Source: Desulfovibrionaceae bacterium
GTDB taxonomy: Bacteria; Desulfobacterota; Desulfovibrionia; Desulfovibrionales; Desulfovibrionaceae
Direction of reading: 5' to 3'
NCBI GenBank assembly: GCA_015709315.1
Contig: JACCQI010000004.1
Location: 88,248-152,247, forward strand
DNA length: 64,000 nucleotides
This document shows positions 58,295 through 64,000 of the stretch, piece after piece. The translations under genes and the position numbers were made by a program. The notes under the pieces were generated by a model. That model was not told the DNA's origin, made no database searches, and was given only the letters and a program-made list of their open reading frames with translations. Each line of letters opens with the position of its first letter. The first letter of the stretch is position 1.

Positions 58295-59470
58295 CTAGTG
58301 TGCGTCCTTGTAGTCGGGATGCTCGTGGAAGATGGGCATCCGCGTGGTGATGAACCGGAAGGCGAGTACGCCGATGGCGACCACGAACAGGGAGATGGTG
58401 ATCTCGCTCCAGCTCGGGAAGTACCGCTGCGAGGAAGGCAGGAAGTAGTTGAAGGCCACCAGGGAGACGTTGAACCGGTTGACGACGATGCCGAGGACCG
58501 TGAGGCCCGCGGCCCACTTGATCAGGGGTATGTTCCTGTCCCGGACGCCCACGGCGTACAGGAAGGAGGGCAGGGCCACGAAACCGAGCATCTCCACCAT
58601 GTACCACGCGCCCCAGCCCGTGGTCAGGTAGTGCCAGTTGTTGTCGTAGGCCAGGCCGATGAGCTTGATGGCGAAGTACCCGAACAGCACGAGGGAAGTG
58701 GCCTTGCCGAAGCCGAGAATCAGGCCGTCGTGGTTGTCCAGGTACTCCTTGTCCATCAAGCGGTGCATGGGCTTGTGGGAGAGCGTGCCCTCGAAGATGA
58801 CCATGGACATGCCCGCGCAGATGGATGACACGAAGAAGAACACCGGCAGGTATGGCGAATACCAGAGCGGGTGGAGCTTCGACGGCGCGATGGAGAACAG
58901 CGCGCCCAGCGAGGACTGGTGCAGGGTCGAGAGGATCACGCCCATGATGGTCAGCGCCAGGGTTCCCTTGACCACGATGTTGCGGATCTTCTTCATGCCC
59001 AGCCATTCGAACATGGCCGGGGTGAATTCAACGAACAGCACGGTCAGGTACAGGAACACGCAGAGACCTACTTCGAACAGCAGGGACGTGGTGCCCTGCT
59101 GAACGAAGATGGGGTATGGCAGACGCCACGGCCGCCCCACGTCGTAGTGCAGGGCGAAGACCACCAGGGCATAGCCCAGGAAGGCGGTCAGGATGGCCGG
59201 GCGGACGCCGGAATGGTATTTTTTCAGCCCGAAGATGTAGCAGGCGGCGGAAGTGGTGTACCCGCCGGCCGCCAGGGCCACGCCGCAGAGCAGATCAAAG
59301 CTGATCCAGATGCCCCACGGGTTGTTCTGGTCGAGGTTGGTGACGGCCCCCAGGCCGCCGGTGAACCGCATCACCGTGACGACCAGTCCGGCGACGAGGA
59401 TGACAGCAGCGATGATATTGAACGGCGTGAACAGGGATTTCCTTTCCGCCGTGACGGTTTCGACAGTCAT
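58295..59470 (-). CDS. hmcC: Hmc complex NrfD-family membrane subunit
   Basis: 391 residues with about ten hydrophobic helices, NrfD/PsrC type. It would bind menaquinone and link the periplasmic subunits to the membrane. The segment LHQSSLGALFSIAPSKLHPLWYSP is characteristic. Its ATG directly abuts the hmcB stop, with the ribosome site GAGGAGGTC inside hmcB. Confidence 0.92.
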   Translation of the reverse strand: MTVETVTAERKSLFTPFNIIAAVILVAGLVVTVMRFTGGLGAVTNLDQNNPWGIWISFDLLCGVALAAGGYTTSAACYIFGLKKYHSGVRPAILTAFLGYALVVFALHYDVGRPWRLPYPIFVQQGTTSLLFEVGLCVFLYLTVLFVEFTPAMFEWLGMKKIRNIVVKGTLALTIMGVILSTLHQSSLGALFSIAPSKLHPLWYSPYLPVFFFVSSICAGMSMVIFEGTLSHKPMHRLMDKEYLDNHDGLILGFGKATSLVLFGYFAIKLIGLAYDNNWHYLTTGWGAWYMVEMLGFVALPSFLYAVGVRDRNIPLIKWAAGLTVLGIVVNRFNVSLVAFNYFLPSSQRYFPSWSEITISLFVVAIGVLAFRFITTRMPIFHEHPDYKDAH

Positions 59471-60526
59471 CTAGACCTCCTCCTCGCTCTTTTCGGCGTC
59501 CTCGTCCTTGGCGGAGAGGGCCTCTTCAACGGCCTTCTTGACCTCGACCTCGATGCGGCGCCGGCCGGCGGTCTCGGCCTTGGAAAGCTCCTCGTGGAGC
59601 TTTTTTTCGGCCTCGGCGGCGGCCTTGGCCAGGGCGTCCTTGACGGCCGTGACGCGTTCCTCGTTGGCGACCTTGTCCTTGCGCCGGCTCACGGCGTAGA
59701 TGCCGCCCAGCAGCACGGGCCACAGCCCGACCACCATGGGCACGGCCGCCAGAGCGCCCGCAGTCAGCTCCGGGGCCGAGGCCGTGCCGAGGTCCTCGCG
59801 CAGGCCGATATGGGAGAAGGGCTCGCCCGATATGTACATCCAACTGGTGCCGCCCATCTCGCGCTCGCCGTAGATGTGGTCCACGTACTTGCCGGGGAAG
59901 GCGGCGATGCGCGCGCGGGCGATCTCGATAAGCGCGTCGCGCGGGCCGAAGGTCAGGGCCTCCTTGGGGCACCGTTCCACGCAGCCGGGCAGCTTGCCCT
60001 CGGCCAGCCGGGGCGCGCACAGGGTGCATTTCATGACCCGGGGGGTCAGCGGCTCGCCGTACTCGTAGGCCGGGATGGAGAACGGGCAGGCGACCATGCA
60101 GTAGCGGCAGCCCACGCACACGGAGGCGTCGTAGGTGACGGCTCCGTTCGGCTGCTTCTTGAAGGCCCGGACAAAGCAGGCCGAGGCGCAGGCGGGTTCC
60201 AGGCAGTGGTTGCACTGCGCCTTGCGGTACACCGGGCCGTTCATGCCCTGGTATTTGTTGACGACGGTATAGGTTTTCTCGTCCGTCCGGCGCTCGGTGT
60301 CGAGGACGGACAGGTCGTCGAATTTTCTGTCGGGTGCGGGCAGCTCGTTGACCTCGTTGCAGGCGGCCTCGCATTTGCGGCAGCCGATGCAGCGGGTGGC
60401 GTCGAAGAGCACGCCCATGGTGTCGGGATGGGGGCCGAACTTCTTGGAGCCGGCCGCAGCCGACCGGGGAAGCGCGACGCTTGCGCCCGCAGCGCCCAAC
60501 AAGCCGAGGAATGTTCTGCGTAACAT
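59471..60526 (-). CDS. hmcB: Hmc complex periplasmic ferredoxin-like subunit
   Basis: 351 residues. A twin-arginine signal begins [11 protein letters not shown], and four [4Fe-4S] motifs follow: Cys46-49-52-56 ([11 protein letters not shown]), 105-119 ([13 protein letters not shown]), 137-147 ([12 protein letters not shown]) and 167-186 (CTLCAPRL...CVERCP). A C-terminal membrane helix ([16 protein letters not shown]) and a long charged tail follow. It links HmcA to HmcC. The tail of about 85 residues ([18 protein letters not shown]) is a coiled coil. Confidence 0.93.
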   Translation of the reverse strand: MLRRTFLGLLGAAGASVALPRSAAAGSKKFGPHPDTMGVLFDATRCIGCRKCEAACNEVNELPAPDRKFDDLSVLDTERRTDEKTYTVVNKYQGMNGPVYRKAQCNHCLEPACASACFVRAFKKQPNGAVTYDASVCVGCRYCMVACPFSIPAYEYGEPLTPRVMKCTLCAPRLAEGKLPGCVERCPKEALTFGPRDALIEIARARIAAFPGKYVDHIYGEREMGGTSWMYISGEPFSHIGLREDLGTASAPELTAGALAAVPMVVGLWPVLLGGIYAVSRRKDKVANEERVTAVKDALAKAAAEAEKKLHEELSKAETAGRRRIEVEVKKAVEEALSAKDEDAEKSEEEV

Positions 60527-60542
60527 CGTTGTTCTCCTCCGG

Positions 60543-62102
60543 TTAGTTGGCTTTCTTCTCGTGGCACGCGGCGCAGTCGGTGGCGGCGGGCTTTTCGAGC
60601 TTCATTTCGGTGTGGCAGGTCATGCACTGGCCGTGATAGGCCGCCATGAGTCCGGGCCTGCCGTCGACCTCGAAGGGCTTGGTGTGGCAGCTCCCGCACT
60701 TGGGCGGATTCACCGTGGCCGGGCTGTTGTGATGGCACCCGGCACACAGGGACTCGGGGGCGGTGTGGAAGGCCGCGGCAAGCGGGTTGTCCTTTACGCC
60801 GTCGACGAGCTTCATGACGATCTTGCGGTGCGGCATCTTGCTCGGCTGGTAGTCCTTGGAGAGCGACCCGATGGTCACGAACTCGGGAATGGCGTCCACG
60901 GCGACCAGGGCATGGGTCCCGGAGCGGGTGGCCACGGCCTCGGCGGCCACGGCGGCGCGCATTTCCTTGGGAGCGGAGACCATAAGCCTGCGCTCGTCCG
61001 CATCCGTGCCCACGTTGTGGCAGGTGGCGCAGGACGCCTCGTTCAGGGCCGCCGCTTCCGGGCGCTGGGCGTGGCAGCCCGCGCATTCGGGCTGCTCCTG
61101 CCTGGCGGCGTGGCAGCCGACGCAGGAAGCGTCGGAGGCCGTGTCGTGCAGGGCGGCGAAGCTCTTGTCCATATCCGCGTTCACGCCCTTGGTGTGGCAG
61201 GTGACGCAGTTGTCCACGTTCGCCTCATGCCGCTTGTGGTCGAAGGCGACGCCGGCCATGCCGGGGACGGTCTCGACGGGCTTTTCGGACTTGGGGGCCA
61301 GCAGGACCGCGTCGGGCTGCTTGCGCGGCAGCCGGGGCAGGCCGCCCATGGCCTTGACGGTCTTGGCCAGCTCGTCCTTGCGGGTCGCGATTTCCTTGGC
61401 GCCGTGACAGTCGGCACACAGCACGGGACCGGTCCGCTCGGCCTTTTTCTCGGCCAGGGACTGGTGGCAGGTGACGCACTTGGCGTGGAACGCCTCGTTG
61501 ACGGGCATGGCCGCGAACTTCGGGTCAAAGCGCCAGGCGTCCTCTTCACCCGCCTTTTCGTGGCAGGTCGCGCAGTTGGTGTCCTTGCCCTGGGCGGGCG
61601 GCAGGACCTTGGAGTCCCAATGGATGAAGTGGAGCGCGCCGTCCATGCCCGCCTTTTCGCGCACGGCGGTCGCGTCGGGCGCGGCCTGGTGGCAGCTCCG
61701 GCATTCGCCCGCCATGGGGCCGGTCTTGAAGCCCTTTTCGCCCGACTCCACGTGGCAGGAAATACAGCCGTCGTGGTACAGGTCCTTGAGCTGCCCGGCC
61801 GACATTTCGTCGGCCCGGCCCTTGAAGGACAGGGACATCTCGCCCCGGACGTCCTTCGTGTGGCAGGACTCGCAGCTCATGCCCTGATCCTTCAGGGCCT
61901 TGGTGTGTGCGTCGTGCTTGAACACGGCCGCTGACTGTTCGAGATTCTTGATCTTGGCGATGGTGTCTACCATGATCACGTCGGGCCGCCCGTTGTCGGC
62001 GGCCTTTTCCAGCATGCCCATGGCTTCGATGCCGAAGCCCAGCACGCCTGCGAGCGCGAGCACGATGACAGTCATTCGCAGCAACTGTTTCCCGTTTGCC
62101 AT
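60543..62102 (-). CDS. hmcA: High-molecular-weight multihaem cytochrome c of the Hmc complex
   Basis: 519 residues. A signal or anchor helix is at 8-26 ([20 protein letters not shown]). I count 14 CXXCH motifs: CESCH, CISCH, CRSCH, CATCH, CVTCH, CADCH, CVTCH, CVGCH, CAGCH, CATCH, CAGCH, CGSCH, CMTCH, CAACH. HmcA of D. vulgaris has 16 haems and about 545 residues. The motifs and the many HXXXH and FDHKRH pairs follow the cytochrome c3-like class III pattern. It would take electrons from periplasmic cytochrome c3. The ATG at 62102 has AAGGGATCGACAC before it. Confidence 0.93.
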   Translation of the reverse strand: MANGKQLLRMTVIVLALAGVLGFGIEAMGMLEKAADNGRPDVIMVDTIAKIKNLEQSAAVFKHDAHTKALKDQGMSCESCHTKDVRGEMSLSFKGRADEMSAGQLKDLYHDGCISCHVESGEKGFKTGPMAGECRSCHQAAPDATAVREKAGMDGALHFIHWDSKVLPPAQGKDTNCATCHEKAGEEDAWRFDPKFAAMPVNEAFHAKCVTCHQSLAEKKAERTGPVLCADCHGAKEIATRKDELAKTVKAMGGLPRLPRKQPDAVLLAPKSEKPVETVPGMAGVAFDHKRHEANVDNCVTCHTKGVNADMDKSFAALHDTASDASCVGCHAARQEQPECAGCHAQRPEAAALNEASCATCHNVGTDADERRLMVSAPKEMRAAVAAEAVATRSGTHALVAVDAIPEFVTIGSLSKDYQPSKMPHRKIVMKLVDGVKDNPLAAAFHTAPESLCAGCHHNSPATVNPPKCGSCHTKPFEVDGRPGLMAAYHGQCMTCHTEMKLEKPAATDCAACHEKKAN

Positions 62103-62250
62103 GTGTCGATCCCTTTGCTGAAAAGCGTTGATGGCAATGAACCGGCCTCCCGGCTGGTTCGTGGCCCCCGTTTCCGGGTCCTTTACCGGCCCCCGCGCGC
62201 GGATTGGTCCCGCGCAAAAACTGATCGTTAATTCCTCCTCGCCAGGCAGG

Positions 62251-62282
62251 TTAAAAAACCTACCGAGCCACGAGGTTTTTAA
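62251..62282 (-). promoter_or_regulatory. Inverted repeat in the hmc leader
   Basis: TTAAAAACCT (62282-62273) and AGGTTTTTTAA (62261-62251) form an 11-bp-loop hairpin about 150 bases before hmcA. It could be an operator or a leader hairpin. An AGGAGG element lies nearby at about 62235, with no good start codon. Confidence 0.45.
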
Positions 62283-62358
62283 TCCATACTTGGCCGGTAT
62301 GTTAATTGTGAAGGAATCGTCAAGTAGAAAATAGCATAAGATAATCGTTCCTAAATTT

Positions 62359-62367
62359 ATTATATCA
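62359..62367 (-). promoter_or_regulatory. Candidate extended -10 promoter of the hmc operon
   Basis: On the minus strand TGATATAAT is a perfect extended -10 element. No good -35 lies at 17 bp (GTTCTC). It would give a leader of about 250 bases. An alternative -35-like TTGACG lies at 62323-62318. The surrounding 62103-62847 gap has no gene; it is AT-rich and holds the hairpin, this promoter and an octamer array. Confidence 0.45.
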
Positions 62368-62575
62368 TTCTGGAATAACGAGAGAACCAGTTAAGTAGGT
62401 TTTTTGAAAATCATTTTCAGTTCATGCCCGCAGGGCAGAGGGCGCAACGGCTTGTGAAAAAAAAGGCCAAGGAAATAAAACGTACTAAAAAAGTATGCAA
62501 TCAGCCTTTGGACGTTCGTTTCAGCGCTTCGGGAAGAGAAAGCGGACTTTTCCCCCGGGCCGGAAAATGCTCCAA

Positions 62576-62615
62576 GGTGTTTCGGTGGTTCGGTGTTTCG
62601 GTGTTTCGGTGTTTC
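62576..62615. repeat. Five tandem copies of an 8-bp unit (GGTGTTTC)
   Basis: GGTGTTTC occurs at 62576, 62592, 62600 and 62608, with GGTGGTTC at 62584. Five perfect 8-bp steps lie in a gene-free region. Confidence 0.85.
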
Positions 62616-62847
62616 GCGATGCCAGAGCCCGCGCAATTTTGGGGCTGATGTGTAACACATTGAAATTGTTCAAACAAAAAATCGACTGTAGAAAGTGATT
62701 GCGTAAACTCCTGAATTGCTGATAAAAAAATAAGATGGCAAAAGGTCTATGCCGTGAGCTTCCGTATTTTCGGGCACGGCATGGCCCGAGGACAGCGTTC
62801 CGGCGGTGTTCCGGGGATGGGCGACAGGATCCGACAGGTGAAATTCG

Positions 62848-63078
62848 ATGGATGAAAAGAAGAATCCGTATATCTGCGACAGGTGCGGGGAGAACCTCCT
62901 CGCCAAGGGCGTTGCCTGCGCCGGTTGCAACAAGCTTTTGTGCCCGGTGTGCGACTGTGCCTACACCGTGGACTATTACTGTTATTGCACCCAGTGCCGG
63001 AAGATGGTCGCCAATAGGTTCGCCATAACCCCGGCGGGCCGCTATGCCAAGGACCGGCATCCGGCGGGCGAAGAGTAG
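62848..63078 (+). CDS. Small Cys-rich zinc-ribbon-like protein
   Basis: 76 residues; ten cysteines at 10, 13, 24, 27, 32, 35, 37, 45, 47 and 50, in CxxC pairs (CDRCGEN, CAGCNKL, CPVCDC, CYCTQC). This fits two zinc ribbons or a compact multi-metal fold. It starts at 62848 after GACAGGTGAAATTCG. No family is recognised. It is a single-gene unit with a terminator at 63134-63160. Confidence 0.7.
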   Translation: MDEKKNPYICDRCGENLLAKGVACAGCNKLLCPVCDCAYTVDYYCYCTQCRKMVANRFAITPAGRYAKDRHPAGEE

Positions 63079-63133
63079 CCCCGCCACCTTCCCGGCGCGG
63101 GCTTTCCGTTTCAGTTTTATTCCTTCAGCAACG

Positions 63134-63160
63134 GCGGCCGGACGGAAATGTCCGGCCGCA
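63134..63160 (+). terminator. Hairpin after the Cys-rich gene
   Basis: GGCGGCCGGAC-GGAAAT-GTCCGGCCGC stem about 55 bases after the stop. The T-run is upstream, so efficiency is uncertain. Confidence 0.65.
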
Positions 63161-63260
63161 TGCCGCCGCGGCTCTCCACGATTTTTTTCGCGGAGGGCCA
63201 GGCTCCGGCCGACACCTTCGGGCGCCTCGGCTATCGCTTGAAGCGGGATGCAGGCATGAA

Positions 63261-63287
63261 AAAGCCGCCGGTCGAAGCGGCGGCTTT
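63261..63287 (-). terminator. Terminator of the 120-residue gene
   Basis: AAAGCCGCCGC-TTC-GACCGGCGGCTTT followed by TTCATG on the minus strand, 25 bases after the stop. Confidence 0.82.
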
Positions 63288-63311
63288 CGGCATCGCGCAA
63301 AGGGATTCGGG

Positions 63312-63674
63312 CTAGCCGCCGAACCAGCCGGGCGCAATGACTTCGAGCGCCTTGGTGTAATGCACCCTGAGGTCTTCGAGCTTGCCGCCGATGACCCGTT
63401 CCTGGTCGCTCAGGCTGTCGGGGCAGGTGCCCTGCATCTGTGCGGCGATGGCCTCGATTTCCTTCACCGTCGATTTGATGAGGTTGATCTCATCGGCCAT
63501 GTGCCCGCTCTTGTCGGATGCCAACACATCATAGAGGCGGGCCTTCCACGTGTTGAGTTCCATGTCCAGTCCCTTGCAGTAGTGGGCCACGGCCTCCTGC
63601 TTTCCCGTTTGAGTCGGGCAGCCATCGATGCCCATGCAGCTGGGGCACGGTCCGGGATAGTCCATATTCGGCAT
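63312..63674 (-). CDS. Hypothetical protein with an N-terminal Cys cluster
   Basis: 120 residues starting MPNMDYPGPCPSCMG at 63674 after GGAGAAGCGCT. Four cysteines at 10, 13, 19 and 33 lie at the N-terminus; the rest is helical and charged (MELNTWKARLYDVLASDKSGHM) with one further Cys near 84. No known domain is recognised. Strong ribosome site and terminator support a real gene. The helical part could be a small four-helix bundle. Confidence 0.7.
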   Translation of the reverse strand: MPNMDYPGPCPSCMGIDGCPTQTGKQEAVAHYCKGLDMELNTWKARLYDVLASDKSGHMADEINLIKSTVKEIEAIAAQMQGTCPDSLSDQERVIGGKLEDLRVHYTKALEVIAPGWFGG

Positions 63675-64000
63675 AGCGCTTCTCCATATGGTTGAGGGTT
63701 TGCAATACCCAACCCGTATCAGAACGGACCCTTTGAAGAAGTTATAATTTCCAAAAAAAAGCGTCCGAATCTCGGTCCCTTTCCAATTCCCTTGGCTGAG
63801 ACGCAGCGGGGCGATCCCGCCTGCGGCATCACTGCCGGCACCATCTGGCGTCCTCCATTGCGGAATCGGCCGACAGCGGAAACCTTCCGCCGATTGAAGA
63901 TGCCCCGTTCCCATTCAGGCATCGGCAGTTCGGCGCAGGATTGCCGACGGAAGTGGTTCCGGTTATTCGGACAGTTTGGCGGCAGAATTAAGGTGGAGCC
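63675..64000. other. Right-end intergenic stretch with no recognised feature
   Basis: No frame here has a ribosome site and a family match. One 67-codon minus-strand frame at 63719-63922 looks like chance coding. Upstream signals for the gene at 63312-63674 may lie here. Confidence 0.5.

Noticed and set aside
62103..62225. An N-terminal extension of HmcA from an ATC codon behind AGGAGG
   Set aside because: The frame is open and in phase, but ATC is not a normal start, and the ATG at 62102 leads directly into a good signal peptide.

Overview
The window looks like chromosomal DNA of a sulfate-reducing bacterium of the Desulfovibrionaceae, plausibly Desulfovibrio or Pseudodesulfovibrio. The strongest reasons are a complete hmcABCDEF-type transmembrane redox complex followed by Rrf1-like and Rrf2-like regulators, many multihaem c-type cytochromes, a large number of PAS/GGDEF/histidine-kinase genes, and GC-rich coding sequence separated by AT-rich intergenic patches. 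The genus is inferred from gene content, not from a search.

Region by region: 0-3.7 kb holds the start of a secreted protein, purM, a radical SAM protein and a SIMPL-domain protein. 3.7-5.5 kb has no credible gene; it holds 2.8 tandem copies of a 364-bp hairpin-rich repeat, a palindrome-flanked stretch and an inverted partial copy of the repeat. 5.5-20 kb is mostly housekeeping: rpsI-rplM, an MFS exporter, alaS, recA, a PP-loop tRNA thiolation-like protein, a cation/Ca2+ exchanger, a methyltransferase, YccF, a BI-1 family protein, lpxK and rnr. 20-34 kb carries an S24 repressor, a diguanylate-cyclase response regulator, a DUF4139 protein, a sugar-phosphate module (HAD phosphatase plus a fused beta-phosphoglucomutase/GH65 phosphorylase), a class II aldolase, two paralogous CII-like regulators, a hybrid histidine kinase and a decayed hydrolase gene. 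34-42 kb has a TetR gene with clear operators, glnS, a ferredoxin-nitroreductase, a DctPQM TRAP transporter with its own TetR regulator, and a protein with a PEP-CTERM-like tail. 42-47 kb holds a thioredoxin reductase fused to a disulfide-reductase domain and two signalling genes.

47-62 kb is an energy-metabolism and sensing region, all on the minus strand. hmcA-F probably moves electrons between periplasmic cytochromes and the membrane or cytoplasm. Downstream lie a universal stress protein, two Rrf1-like single-domain response regulators (one partly duplicated by a 209-bp tandem duplication), a REC-PAS-PAS kinase, an Rrf2 regulator, and a membrane kinase whose periplasmic domain carries two c-type haem motifs. 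Next is a two-gene unit: a NapC/NrfH-type tetrahaem quinol dehydrogenase and an octahaem cytochrome of the hydroxylamine-oxidoreductase family, which is not NrfA because it has eight CXXCH motifs and no CXXCK. The arrangement suggests a haem-based sensor next to a nitrogen-compound reductase and the Hmc redox conduit; that link is inference.

The right end has two short cysteine-rich proteins of unknown function. No tRNA, rRNA, CRISPR array, transposase or phage structural gene was seen.
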